From Xiphydria camelus (lineage: Eukaryota > Arthropoda > Insecta > Hymenoptera > Xiphydriidae), in the NCBI GenBank assembly GCA_963678675.1, contig OY783197.1:15184402-15248401 (forward strand): DNA of 64,000 nucleotides. Reading direction: 5' to 3'. The notes beneath the pieces are model-generated. The model searched no databases, was not told the DNA's origin, and saw nothing but the letters and a program-made list of their open reading frames with translations. Positions 52,906 to 63,535 of this stretch are shown in pieces (position 1 is the stretch's first letter; every line of letters starts with the position of its first letter). The position numbers were made by a program, and so were the translations under genes.

Positions 52906-53530
52906 AGCGGATGATGAATTCCAGACATTTATCAAAATTTTAAGATTATGGCCCGAAACTTGGTACTTGGGGGTTTTCAGGGTCAGTCATTACGATGCTG
53001 ATGTCAAAATCGGTCTATTCTCAAATCCAAGATGGCGAACGCAATATGACGGATGATGAATTCCAGAAATTTTTAGAATTTTAAGATTATTGCCCGAAAC
53101 TTGTTACTCGGGGGTTTTCGGGGTCGCTCATTACGATTCTGATATCCAAATCGATCTATACTTAAATCCAAGATGGCGAATACAATATGGCGGATGACGA
53201 ATTCCAGAAATTTTTAAAATTGGAAGATTATGGCTCGGAACTTGTTACTCTGGAGTTTTCGGGGTCACTCATTACGATGCTGATGTCCAAATTGGTCTAG
53301 TCTCAAATCCAAGATGGCGGATGATGAATTCCAGAAATTTTTAAAATTTGAAGATTATGGCTCGAAACTTGTTACTCGGGGGTTTTGGGGATCGCTCATT
53401 ACGATGCTGATGTCCAAATCGGTCTACTCTCAAATCCAAAATGGCGGATCCAATATGGCAGATGATGAGAATAGACCAATTTAGATATCATCATCGTAAT
53501 GAGCGACCCAAAAAACCGGGCTCGTATTTG
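52906..53530 (+). repeat. Tandem array of about 125-135 bp units (four full and one partial)
   Basis: Each unit has GGATGATGAATTCCAGAAAT, TTACTCGGGGGTTTTCGGGG and CAAATCCAAGATGGCGGA-like words. The last unit is inverted and partial (AGCGACCCAAAAAACCGGG). Preceded at about 52879 by TTAACCTTTAGAGCCCGAGG, which looks like a TTAA element end. Confidence 0.85.
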
Positions 53531-53643
53531 CATAAGAAGTAGAGGTAGTCACTTCGAACATCTCTTATAAACTGGATCAAATAAAATGTAAAATAAATTT
53601 ATGGACTTTTATTTATTTTCCCATTTTTTATGAGGACTAAGTT

Positions 53644-54318
53644 GTGTCTGCAGCTACTAATTTTTTATTATTCCTGGAAGTAGCATATCTTGGCCACATA
53701 GAAGAAGTAGCATATCTTGGCCACATAATAAGCGAAAACGGAGTAAGACCAGATCCAAAGAAAATAGAAGCAGTTAGAAATTTTCCGAATCCTAAAAATC
53801 AAAAGAATATTAGACAATTTCTAGGATTAGCCGGTTATTACAGAATATTTATTGAACATTTTTCCAAAATTGCCAAACCTTTGTCAAATTTATTAAAAAA
53901 GGAAGGTAGCTTTGAATGGACTGATGAACAGCAAATCGCATTTGATATTTTAAAAAATAAATTATGTGAAGCATCAGTATTGCAGTATCCTGACTTTACG
54001 AAACCATTTATAGTTACAACGGACGCTTCAGGGTATGCAATATGCGGAATTTTATCGCAGGGACAGATAGGAAAAGATCGACCTATCGCGTACACCTCAA
54101 GGGTATTGACAGATTGCGAGAAAAGATATGATACCTACGAAAAAGAGGCTCTTGCGATAATCTATAGCGTCATTCACTTTCGACCATACTTATACGGACG
54201 AAAATTCACATTAGTCACAGATCATAAACCATTAGTCTGGTTTCAAAAATCCAAAGACCCTTGCTCCCGTATTTCTAACTGGAGAGTTAAACTTGCTGTG
54301 AATATGAATTTGATGTAG
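53644..54318 (+). pseudogene. Ty3/Gypsy pol: end of reverse transcriptase and RNase H
   Basis: The frame has LGHIISENGVRPDPKKIEAV, the conserved region after the RT active site, then FLGLAGYYRIFIEHFSKIAK, and RNase H with VTTDASGYAICGIL, YDTYEKEALAI and LVTDHKPLVW. The RT active-site YxDD part is missing, so the element is 5'-truncated at about 53665. A 27-bp direct duplication (53677-53703 and 53704-53730) repeats EVAYLGHI. The frame breaks near 54298. Confidence 0.92.
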
Positions 54319-54710
54319 TACATAAAGCAGGAAAAACAAACGTTAACGCAGATGCTCTATCCAGAAATCCCATTTTAACTATAAATCGGAAAAATTCAAT
54401 TAACAAAGAAAATTTAGAAAAAATAAATAGGGATAGTATACCCTTTACAGAAGAAGAATTATTAGAATCACCATCGGAAACATTTACAGTAGTAGCTCAA
54501 ATCCATACCAATCCTATTGAATCCAAACATGTTAATATAATTCAAAAAGATTCAACCCCTCGAAGAAGCAAAAGAATTCAGAATCAAGTTAAAGCAAAAA
54601 AATCATCTAATATACAAACAGATTCCATTACGGTAAAACCCAGAAAGAGTCAAAGAATAAAAGAAATTATTCCAAAATATGAACCCGACAATATACAAAA
54701 AAACGACTGA
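54299..54710 (+). pseudogene. Ty3/Gypsy pol: RNase H to integrase spacer
   Basis: After the frame break, this frame continues the RNase H end with VVHKAGKTNVNADALSRNP, a hallmark of Ty3/Gypsy, followed by a basic, serine-rich spacer to a stop at about 54710. Confidence 0.82.
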
Positions 54711-56361
54711 TGACGACTTAGACCTTATACAACCCATAGACGAGGACGGTAATATAATTTCTGATAACGAATCAATCACATCGGAAGATAGCTTAGAATC
54801 ATTCATTTCAAATTACAATGATACAAAAGAATTACACCAAGTTGAAAAAGAAAATGAATTAAACTCAAATCTTGCAGAAAATAAAGATCAAATTTGGATG
54901 AGAAAAGATAATTATGCATATTTTATAACAAACAACGGTGACCCACGAGACAAAGGCTCAAAATCACTCGCAGAAAGAAATCAGTTACCTAAATTTAAAA
55001 ATCTTCAAGTCGGATCTGCTAATTCAATACAAAAAGGACATTGTTTTCACATTGCTTTACCAATAAAAGGAACCGAAAAGCAATCATTAACAACCACTTT
55101 TAATAATATTACCAATGTAATTCAAAGTTTACGTGAAAAAGCTGACCAATTAAAACTACGGTCACTAAGTATTGCAAAAACAAAAGAAATCCTTAAAATT
55201 CCATGGACGGACATTAAAAGACAACTCAATATTGCTTTTCAAGGATCACAAACAAAAATAATAATTTGTCATGGAATAATTAAGCATTCACCTATTAAAG
55301 ACAGGAAAAATATTATAGAAGAAAACCACGCCTCAGCAATAGGAGGTCATAAAGGTGTCACAAAAACATACAAAAGAATTAGACAAACATATTATTGGGA
55401 AAACCTTAAAGTAGATATTCAAAACTTCATTCAACAATGTTTAAGTTGTCAATTAAAAAAGTTAAGAAGAGTCAAAACAAAAAATTCTATGATTATTACG
55501 GATACGCCAGGTCGAGCTTTTGACAAAATTTCTATGGATATCGTTGGCCCTATGCCAAAATCAAAAAATTATAATGAATACATTCTAACAATTCAAGATA
55601 ATTTAACAAAATATTGTATTGCCATACCATTACCAAACGCAACAGCGCCTATAATAGCAGATGCCTTTGTAAAACGATTTATATGTACATTTGGTGCTCC
55701 AGAAGCAGTTCTAACAGATCAAGGTACAAATTTCTTGAGTGGAATGTTAAAAAGATTAGCGAAGCGATTTCGAATTAAACAATTTAAAACCACCGCATTC
55801 CATCCTCAATCAAACGGATCACTCGAAAGATCACACCACGTTTTAATAGAATATCTCAAACATTTCGTCAATATAGATGCAGAATGGGATGATTGGCTGG
55901 AACTCGCGACTTTTGCTTACAACACAAGCATACACGAAGGTACTGATCATACACCGTTTGAACTAGTTTTTGGACAATTAGCAAGACTACTATCTAATGA
56001 TCCTATCTGCGAGAATGAACAAGTAGAAACATACGACGGATATCTAATTGACCTAGTAACAAGATTACATGACATTCAAGAAGTAGCAAAAGAACAACTC
56101 ATAAGTTCAAAATTCAAATCAAAGAAATATTACGATAGAAAAATCAATCCTCAAACATTCAAAGTAGGCGATTATGTATTCTTATTAAAAGGAATTAAAT
56201 CAGGAAAATTTGGTGATCAATATACAGGACCACATGAAGTCTTGGAAATTATAAATAAAACAAATGTAAAAATTAGAATTAAGAAAAATACAAAAATAGT
56301 CCATGTCAATAGATTAAGAATATCGCACATAACCCCAGAAAACAATTACAATATTTCATAA
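54679..56361 (+). pseudogene. Ty3/Gypsy pol: integrase
   Basis: 560 codons. An acidic spacer is followed by the H2C2 zinc finger (HASAIGGHKGVTKTYKRIRQ ... CLSCQ), then the core: SMDIVGPMP (Asp), LTDQGTNFLS (Asp), and FHPQSNGSLERSHH (Glu). The C-terminal GPHEVLEI-type region follows the KVGDYVFLL motif. The integrase part is intact and could be translated alone, but it is cut off from RT by breaks at 54298 and 54700. The lineage resembles gypsy/17.6-type elements of insects. Confidence 0.93.
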
Positions 56362-56865
56362 GAAATTAGAAATCAGAATAAAGATAGATTACAAAACCTA
56401 AGAGATCACATTATGTTCCCCGCAGACAAACCAACAATTATTAATAACATTGCAAGAAGCATGACCGGTAGAGACATTACAGAAAAAAAAAGATGTATCA
56501 AAACATAGATTTATTAGACGAAAATACAATTCATAAAATAGCTGAAAATACGTGGAATAAAATGTGGTCTAATTTCTTAACATTCGATACAGCCAGTGCA
56601 GGATTCTAACGAATTATATTTATACTTAGAATAATAAAATTAGTAACGGATAATATCGTACACGGATATGCGTTACGCACGATATCACATTATACTTCAA
56701 ATAGAAAGTAATATGTACGCTATACAATAAGTACTAACAAGCATCAACGAACCGATCCTAAATAAATCCTTCCAAAGTCAGAATCCAAATTCCAAATCAA
56801 AAGCAGCAGACTTCCAAAATCCGAATTCAAATTCCAAATCCCGTCCAGGTATACAACCTCACGAA
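56362..56865 (+). pseudogene. Degenerate region after pol, possible env remnant
   Basis: Short broken frames; one near 56540-56710 has a hydrophobic stretch and a pattern that reminds me of the C-terminal membrane-anchor region of errantivirus-type envelope proteins. It holds stop codons and no signal peptide, so it cannot make a glycoprotein. Low confidence. Confidence 0.3.
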
Positions 56866-57438
56866 GTGCGCAAGAAAGCCAGTCACAAAACCGAAACGCT
56901 TCTGAAGAGATCAATCAGACAGCAAGGAACCGAAATGGAATTACCATACGAACCAACGTCCAGACAAGTACACCAGCACATCATACAACAATATCTGGAA
57001 TGGACATGGAACTTCGAAGAGAACGTCTTCCATCTCCAAGAACTATTCACCCAGGAATACCCGGATGACGAAGCTTGGGACGAACCTGAGTTCGTCATGG
57101 AGGGATTCCAGGAGGTAATATGGGGTGAATACAATGAAGCCCTCGAAGAATACAAGTACCAGCAAGCCCTCGAAAAAAACGAGTACCAGCAAGCCCAGAG
57201 AGAAGAGGAACATGAATGGAGGAACCGCATCGAGCCACCTCCACCAGATCGCTCCTACCTCGAGCGTCTGGACGTAACCACCTACACCCCAGAGGAATGG
57301 CAGCACTTAAATTGGCCTCAGGAGCTGGCGGATCTTAGGACGTACGAGGATCGAGTACAGAAGCCCATCTACTGGCAGCGCTTCCCAGAAGACTGGGACA
57401 GCGCGAATGAAGAGGAAGATTGGGAGTTCCCAGAGTGA
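56866..57438 (+). CDS. 190-codon acidic open frame of unknown function in the Gypsy 3' region
   Basis: Intact frame from ATG 56866 to TGA. Highly charged and aromatic: repeated YKYQQALEKNEYQQAQ, PPPPDRSYLERL and a tail with EEEDWEFPE. No signal peptide, membrane helix, zinc finger or protease motif. It lies after integrase, where some insect Gypsy elements carry a third ORF, but it does not resemble an envelope protein. G/C content is higher than in pol, so it may be an acquired sequence. The 27-bp-like internal repeat (QQALEKNEYQQAQ) looks like local duplication. Confidence 0.5.
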   Translation: MRKKASHKTETLLKRSIRQQGTEMELPYEPTSRQVHQHIIQQYLEWTWNFEENVFHLQELFTQEYPDDEAWDEPEFVMEGFQEVIWGEYNEALEEYKYQQALEKNEYQQAQREEEHEWRNRIEPPPPDRSYLERLDVTTYTPEEWQHLNWPQELADLRTYEDRVQKPIYWQRFPEDWDSANEEEDWEFPE

Positions 57439-57896
57439 GACGAATCGGTCTGGGACTGAACGTGTGAAGAGGAAGATCTGTAATCCTATTTATCTGATCT
57501 ACAATTTTTCTTTCTTATTTTCTCCTTTCTACAAGTAAATTCCTATCACAAATTACTTCCCTTAATAACTCGTTTTGCACACTTTTCTTCGTTAATTACG
57601 CTAATCCGTTATATATTTAATGACTGATTTAATACAACTTAATTTCATTTTTAATACAATCATTTACTTTTGTAAAATCACCTATAATTTAGTAATCCGA
57701 TTTAAAACTCACAAATAGATATATGCAATTTTTGTCAACTTCTTCAAATACTCAAGATATAATTTTAAGGAAATAATCTACGAACACGGCTACAATAATA
57801 ATATGCGCTCTAACTAACTAAATTTTTTCCGAAAGAGGGATATGAACCCCAACCTTCACGTTAGGCTCACCTAACGTTCAGACTTAAGGGGGGAGG
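57439..57896 (+). other. Ty3/Gypsy 3' untranslated region and polypurine tract
   Basis: A/T-rich; ends with an inverted pair (TTCACGTTAGGCTCACCTAACGTTC) and the purine tract AAGGGGGGAGG just before the LTR. Confidence 0.6.
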
Positions 57897-58465
57897 TGTA
57901 ACGTCCTAACGCAGCCGTTTTCATGGAATAAAACGCAGCGGCGAATAAAGCGATAGGATAAGAGGAATCAAATAGCGACGAGAGCAAGGCCGCTGCAAAG
58001 ACCGGAACGCCGACTCCGCATCGAGCCAAAACTGCACCGCGAGTAACACGAACCCTCGCGCAAGGTGAAGGCGCGAAAACCTCCACGTGCCACCCGCGTA
58101 GCATTTAAGGAAATGCACCAGCGAAAAACAAGACGCCAAGTGGCCACCGAGCAGCCGCTGACAGGAAGAAACCTCCATGATTCAACGCATTCCTTCTCCT
58201 TCCCCTTTTCAACATCAGGAAGGATCCCCACCCGAAACGAAGTCTAACGGCTTATATAAGGAGAATCCTGGACACCGAGAAGAGCTTTTTGTTTTTTCCG
58301 TTGAGTTACGCGTGTTCCGTTCAAAATCTAAATAAAGAAGTTCCGAGATCTAAAGTGACTGTGATTTGTTGAAACCTCAACCTCTATCCCTGTCGTGCTA
58401 CCTTCTCAAGAAAGTGAGTGACCAAGGAGAGACCGCACCCCACTCGATCCACCCCTCGAAGGAAG

Positions 58466-58665
58466 NNNNNNNNNNNNNNNNNNNNNNNNNNNNNNNNNNN
58501 NNNNNNNNNNNNNNNNNNNNNNNNNNNNNNNNNNNNNNNNNNNNNNNNNNNNNNNNNNNNNNNNNNNNNNNNNNNNNNNNNNNNNNNNNNNNNNNNNNNN
58601 NNNNNNNNNNNNNNNNNNNNNNNNNNNNNNNNNNNNNNNNNNNNNNNNNNNNNNNNNNNNNNNNN
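58466..58665. other. Assembly gap, 200 N
   Basis: Exactly 200 N, a conventional size for a gap of unknown length. It borders a GA microsatellite. Confidence 0.99.

Positions 58666-58724
<59 letters not shown>
58666..58724 (+). repeat. (GA)n microsatellite at the gap edge
   Basis: About 29 GA units followed by TCAAGG. Frames read through it are artefacts. Confidence 0.97.
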
Positions 58725-58726
<2 letters not shown>

Positions 58727-58830
58727 AAGGTTGGAGCTCCAGGCAAAGGTAAGTGGCAACAGATTGTTCTCTTAAGATATAGAAACTTGCGTGTGTATCC
58801 CAACTCTCCATTCCAGTCCCGAGTTAATAG

Positions 58831-59464
58831 TTAGTGGTTTAACGAGTTGTCCATGACGTGACAGATAATAATAACAGGTTAGGTAGCGCGGCGGCGGCGC
58901 TCAGCTGTTCGTATTCAAAATGGCGGTGGTTTTAAACAGAGTGGTGTACATAGTACACCATCGCGTGTAGTTAAAGGTTAATTATTGAAATACACTCATA
59001 TTTTAACAGATATGCTATGAATACTTTGCAAGGTGTAAACAATCTGGAAATTTGAAAAATTACAAAATGCCAATAATTTCGTGAATTTTCACAATTTGCT
59101 TATTTCCGAGTTTTCAAAACATCAATATTTAAAATTATTAATGATTCTAACAATTATGAAAATTTAAACAACAAGTAATTTTTTTACTTTTAGAATTTTT
59201 AAATTTACTGCAAAGAGGGTTTTTAGTGTTTGGGGTTATTCTAGGCTTTTGGAGTTGCAGAAAATGCCTGACAGACTCGCCTATAAAAAATGCGTTGCGA
59301 GAAGAACAAGAGGTCCGAAAAAGGAAAGCGATGAAAAAATCGCGATAAAATTTGAATGTTCAATGCCTATAAAATGTTAATGTTATTGTTCCCAAAAATA
59401 CAAGTTTATGATAAAATTGAATTGACAATTTTAATAAAATAAAGTGTGATTAAACATATACGCG
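58831..59464. other. Intergenic, no gene seen
   Basis: A G/C-rich 60 bp (GCGCGGCGGCGGCGCTCAGC, about 58887) and the palindrome GTGTACATAGTACAC; otherwise A/T-rich, no domain. Confidence 0.4.
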
Positions 59465-59612
59465 CACCAATCATTTACACTATGTTTAATCAATTTCAGT
59501 AACCGTAGCTAATGAGGGCGTGAGAATCAATTGTTCATTGGTTAGTACGGTTGAAAATAACATTTAAAAAAAGTCACCAGCGACAGATTTCGTGTCCCCG
59601 GGTGTACTTATG
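59465..59612 (+). repeat. Dispersed repeat, copy of 16134-16300
   Basis: CCGTAGCTAATGAGGGCGTG, TTGTTCATTGGTTAGTACG and AAAAAAGTCACCAGCGACAG match in order. Confidence 0.75.
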
Positions 59613-59754
59613 CGGATAGTTCGTGACTCGAGCAGGCCGAGTGACAGCGGTCGATTCAAGCAGTTGAAATATCGTAGGCAAACGGTCATTTTAGGCAAAT
59701 AACTTTTTTGTCACTCAGTGCCAAATACTCGGTTTCATGGGCGTCCTCAACGCA

Positions 59755-60600
59755 TTTTTTTTGGAGGGGTAATGCTTTTTACGCACACTTCGGGTGAGCT
59801 AACCCGAGGTAATGTGGGATTCGAGACACCCCACTATGGTATAAGTCCCATAGTGCAATGCGGGGGCCCTCTACCCACTAAACCTAAACCTCCTTACCAC
59901 GCACCCTTAAGAGAAGGATCCGGGGAAACCAGTGCACGTAAGACTAGTCAACTTCCGGAGCCTCCCCAGAGATGGGCGAAAAAAATCGTTCTCCTCACCA
60001 GGCCCAGGACCTCCAGGGAAAAATCGGGTGATAAAAGTGAAGATCAAAGGAGGACAGACAAAAGACGAAGAGTGAAGAAAAGGGTGTGCAGAATATTCGT
60101 CCGGTTATGTGCTTGCGCTTAAACTAGATAGAGACTAGATTTGCCTACTTCGAAACCAACCATTTATTAGGGTAAATGGTGGTGTTCCCGCCGTCGCGTC
60201 CATATGTGCAGATCCCTATTTAACCGGGCGAGAGAGAGAACCCATTTGGGCCCCCTCACATCCAGCACACACATGAGCCGACCCGCCGAACGTCCGCCAA
60301 CGCAAAAACGACAGCAGATGAAGGTGTTTACTCCATCGCAGCCGTGTGTGCAAACCCCTATTTAGCAGGGTGAAAAAGAGAACCGATTTAGGGTCCCCTC
60401 ACATCCAGCGCACACAGAGATCGACCCGTCAATCATCTACCAAGGGCAGATGATGGTGTTCACTCCGTCATGCCCATGTGCGCAAAACCCCTATTTAGTG
60501 AGGTGAGGAAGAAGGTCGGTTAAGGCCCCCTCATATCCAGCGCGCACATGAACCGACCCGCAGTCATTCATTCACATTCATACATTCATCCATTCCATAC
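59755..60600 (-). mobile_element. R1-clade LINE 3' untranslated region with tandem repeats
   Basis: On the minus strand this follows the end of the RT protein and ends in an A-run (T8 at about 59755 on the plus strand). A 134-codon plus frame (59718-60122) lies across it and shows no domain, so it is not called. Confidence 0.6.
60177..60565. repeat. Three tandem units of about 130 bp in the LINE 3' UTR
   Basis: Units share CCCTATTTA, GAGAACC, CCCCTCACATCCAGC and CACAC...GACCCGNC at 60180-60300, 60325-60440 and 60455-60565. Confidence 0.75.
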
Positions 60601-61390
60601 TTCGGAAGAGGGGCGGAGGGGGGAAGGGAAACCTCACCGCCGGCCTCGCCCCGCAGCCTCCCTTTCCCTGCCCGCGACTTTCTTCTGGGTCAGAACCGTA
60701 GTTGCGAACGTAGCCACGGCCTTCCAGACTGCCTTATCTCGTAGCATACGGGGAAGAAGGGCATCCCACCCTAGTGGGCATCCCTTCCTGCGGTTCCACG
60801 CAGTGGCTCCCTCTCGTTCCTCCATTCGTCGCACTCCTCAATGGTTGTGGTACGGTTCATCCAGCTCTGCGCCACAGTGGTGGCACTCCGGGATTGCCTT
60901 CTTGCCGATCCGGTAGAGGAACTCCCCGAAGCGTCCATGACCGCTCAGCAGCTGTGTCATGCTAAAGCCAAGCCCACCATAACGCCGGTCCATCCAGGCA
61001 TCAAAGACAGGGATCAACGCCTCCCTGACTTCCATTGTTCTCGGGCCATACGGTCCGAGGCTCTTCGTGCCATTCCAATGTTCTCAGGCGAGTCGTCCTC
61101 CTGCTCCCGAAGAAATATGATTCGCTCGTAGGTTCTCCTGAGCTTCTCAGCCCGTATGTGAATCGGGGTGATGCTTGCCAACAGCAGAGCCGCCTTCAGG
61201 ACACCGACCGATATGCCAATATTGCTCGGAGCACCACTCTTCGCTGGATGGATAGCAACGGGGCCCGGTAGCTTTTTATTGCCAGCCTGTGGCTCCAGAC
61301 CGGCGCTCCATAGGACATCACCGAGTTGGCCACTGTTGCGTAAAGACGACGCTTGGCCTCGCCTGGTCCCTTAAGGTTTGGCATTAGGCC
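60601..61390 (-). pseudogene. R1-clade LINE: C-terminal part of the reverse-transcriptase ORF
   Basis: Two frames: 61196-61384 (GPGEAKRRLYATVANSVMSY, GAPVW, then LLSIQRRVVLRAILAYRSVS) and 60838-61035 (SMTQLLSGHGRFGEFLYRIG, then CHHCG). The GAPVW and RR--LR---AYR-VS motifs and the QLL-GHG-F--YL---G...C--CG end with a CCHC-type finger are characteristic of R1/TRAS/LOA-type LINEs. Frame breaks separate them. The YADD active-site region that should precede is missing, replaced by 61395-62280. Confidence 0.88.
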
Positions 61391-61402
61391 CCAGAGAGCC
61401 TA

Positions 61403-61806
61403 GAGGAATTCGTCTGTTGCTTGTACAGTGATAAGGGATACACAGATATAAATAAGCTACGGTACGATTTGTTCACACAAAAATACTCTCCCACAATGAC
61501 ATTTGTATTGCGAAATAATCAAGGTGTCGAATTGAGTCTACTACCTCCTTGCAAAGCTTCACTTGAAACAGTCGTGCAAACTACCAATGCTGTATATGGA
61601 ACAATGCACACGTCGCTAAACCCATAACACCAACACCAGTAGGACATGGCTGGAAGTTGGAGAATGGACAACTGATGTTTGATTGGATTAAAGGGGATCC
61701 GTTTCCGTACGAACTAACCGACGTTATGGAAAGCTTTCATCCAGATAAGTTTGAACATGGAGATGAGGCAGAAATAGTTAACTTAGCCGATATACTATGT
61801 ACATGA
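61403..61806 (+). pseudogene. C-terminal fragment of an uncharacterised transposon-linked protein
   Basis: Two frames: 61403-61627 (SDKGYTDINKLRYDLFTQKY, LSLLPPCKASLETVVQTTN) and, after a break, to TGA 61806 (TPTPVGHGWKLENGQLMFDW, DPFPYELTDVM). The order INKLRY-LF / LPPC--SL / PVGHGW----G-L---W is a pattern I know from uncharacterised proteins of insects and cnidarians without a named domain. It carries at least one frameshift. Confidence 0.5.
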
Positions 61807-62253
61807 GGATGAAAAAGAAGGTTGTTGATTACAGATGTTGTTACAAAATTAAATGCTGTTATTTGATTTTGAGGTTGAAAAAGTTTGAATTTTCATTATT
61901 ATAACTTGAATGTTTTCGTTTATACTCACATAATGAGAATTTTGTGATAAGGTTCATATTTACAATACAAAAATGGAAAAATATGTAACTAATAATTTCA
62001 TTCTCCAGCTATTTTCCCGGAAAACCAAGGAAAACTAGGGAACGAATTCCTGCACAAAATATTATTTATAAACATACCTTTTTCAATGAAAAATTTTAAT
62101 GAAATGGGAACGAATTGAAAGAGTCTTTTTTCCGTATTTCCGTGGTTTTTCATGTTTTTCCGGGATATGCTGTAATTGACAAGGGGCAAACAACTAAAAC
62201 CTTAAACTAGATGGCAATACCAAGAAAAAAATATGTGAGTGAGAAATGCCTAC

Positions 62254-62270
62254 GGGGGGGGGGGGGGGGG
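62254..62270 (+). repeat. 17-G homopolymer
   Basis: Run of 17 G at the border between the foreign segment and the LINE. Confidence 0.95.
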
Positions 62271-62288
62271 CGGTATCATATTGGTAGC

Positions 62289-62767
62289 TCATGGTCTACT
62301 ATGTTTCAGAACAGGGGTCCCAGCACCGATCGCTGGGGCACTCCCGTTGCGTTCACTAAGGTAATCTCCCACGATGTCTATGAGGTAGCGCGGCAACCCC
62401 TTCCTTTGGAGCTGGGCAATTATCCCCTCCCAGGGCACGGAATTGAATGCATTGGTGATGTCTATGCTAGCAGCCACCACCATGCACCCCCCCTCGCAGT
62501 TGCCGTCTCGACAAATTCTTTCACCCGCAGCATGGCACCCACGACCATACCGCGAGTCGGACAGACCTCCAGATGGCACATCCTTTAGCGCGTTCAGGAT
62601 TCTTTGAGCGATGACTCGCCCAAAGCATTTGCCAACGTCATCAATAAGGCATATTGGTCGGAATTTTTTCACCTCATCCTCCTCGTAGTGGGCCTTCTTC
62701 GGAATCAGAACCAGATTCGCGGTTTTCCACTTGGATATAAACCTGCCCTGTTCCAGACATCTCTTAT
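62289..62767 (-). pseudogene. R1-clade LINE: reverse transcriptase fingers/palm fragment
   Basis: Minus frame with SKWKTANLVLIPKKAHYEED, FRPICLIDDVGKCFGRVIAQ and ASIDITNAFNSVPWEGI (first catalytic Asp in DITNAF). The FRPI-L---GK---R---RI order is RT motif 2a; the protein is in frame up to 62289, where unrelated sequence starts. Confidence 0.9.
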
Positions 62768-63164
62768 CCCTTTGTCACTCGTTATATGAGCGCGGCGCCG
62801 CCGTTTTTAGACTTAAGTAATTTTTTATATTTTTTACTATTAGAAAAATTTTTAAAAAATATAAATGCTTCCTTTAAACATTTCTGAAACGGCCCCTGGC
62901 TATAATTAAAAAAAAATACACTTGCGCAACTAAAAGAAAATGATAATTGTCCGAGTGAATGGAAAAGCAGCGCCGAGCCGTCCAGTGCAAGTAGCTCTCT
63001 GACAAACGCTCGAGATACGGTGTTGTCACGACGCACTTACATTCGTCCTACTTGCGCGCATCACTAAACGTCAATGTGGCAACGGTGTGCTCCGTTTAGC
63101 ACGGCGGCTCAGCGCTCGCCATGCGACCACCTAAGGTCGTAGGTTTCTAGCGAGTTACGAAGGG
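62768..63164. mobile_element. 397-bp piggyBac-like MITE inside the LINE
   Basis: CCCTTTGTCACTCGTTA at the left and TAGCGAGTTACGAAGGG at the right are inverted copies; TTAA follows at 63165-63168 and TTAT (a 1-base variant) precedes at 62764-62767. The LINE frame joins across the site once the insert and one target copy are removed. Confidence 0.88.
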
Positions 63165-63535
63165 TTAAACATCAGTGTAAGGGCGTCGTGGATCTCCTCC
63201 GTGGCCACGAACCACCACGCGGCTCTGATGCCGTGCGGTCCGGGTGCATTTTTACCCTTCTTTTTCTGAAAGGCTCTCCTCACTTCATGCGGAGTTATCG
63301 ATAACACCGGTGCCGCCGTTAATTCTTCGTTCGGGAGAGGAGGAGGGGGTACCCTACTCAGACGCTCCGAAATCCTAGCAGCTCCATCCGGGAACAGGGA
63401 GTCGAGAACTTCCATCACTTCTTCCAGGGGTGTAGTTTCCGTAGCCGTAGGGGTGAGCCCCGGAGTCTCTTTAGAGCAATCCGATAGGCTCTTCCCCACG
63501 GGTTCTTTGTGAGCTCGTCGATAATCTCCTCCCAT
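63155..63535 (-). pseudogene. R1-clade LINE: start of the reverse transcriptase domain
   Basis: Frame with VLDSLFPDGAARI, TPHEVRRAFQKKKGKNAPGP and HGIRAAW: the K--GK--G-DGI-- motif that opens the RT domain. It runs to the MITE at 63164. Confidence 0.88.

Larger units (their letters stand above)
57897..58830 (+). mobile_element. Ty3/Gypsy 3' LTR, end uncertain because of a gap
   Basis: Begins TGTAACGTCCTAACGCAGCC after the polypurine tract. It has a TATA box (CTTATATAAGG, 58251), AATAAA at 58330, and a U5-like stretch (TGACTGTGATTTGTTGAAAC). The end lies beyond the N gap or before it. No 5' LTR is in the window. Confidence 0.65.
61391..62285. other. Foreign segment inside the LINE
   Basis: About 890 bp with no LINE similarity: an orphan-domain fragment (61403-61806), A/T-rich sequence, a complementary pair of words (AAACATACCTTTTTCAATG...) and a 17-G run. 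Where the segment came from and how it entered is unclear; LINE sequence is lost on both sides. Confidence 0.65.

Noticed and set aside
59718..60122. 134-codon plus-strand open frame
   Set aside because: Antisense to the 3' UTR of the R1-clade LINE; proline- and arginine-rich composition follows base composition only.
60548..61131. Plus-strand frames of 122 and 96 codons
   Set aside because: Antisense shadows of the LINE reverse-transcriptase C terminus.
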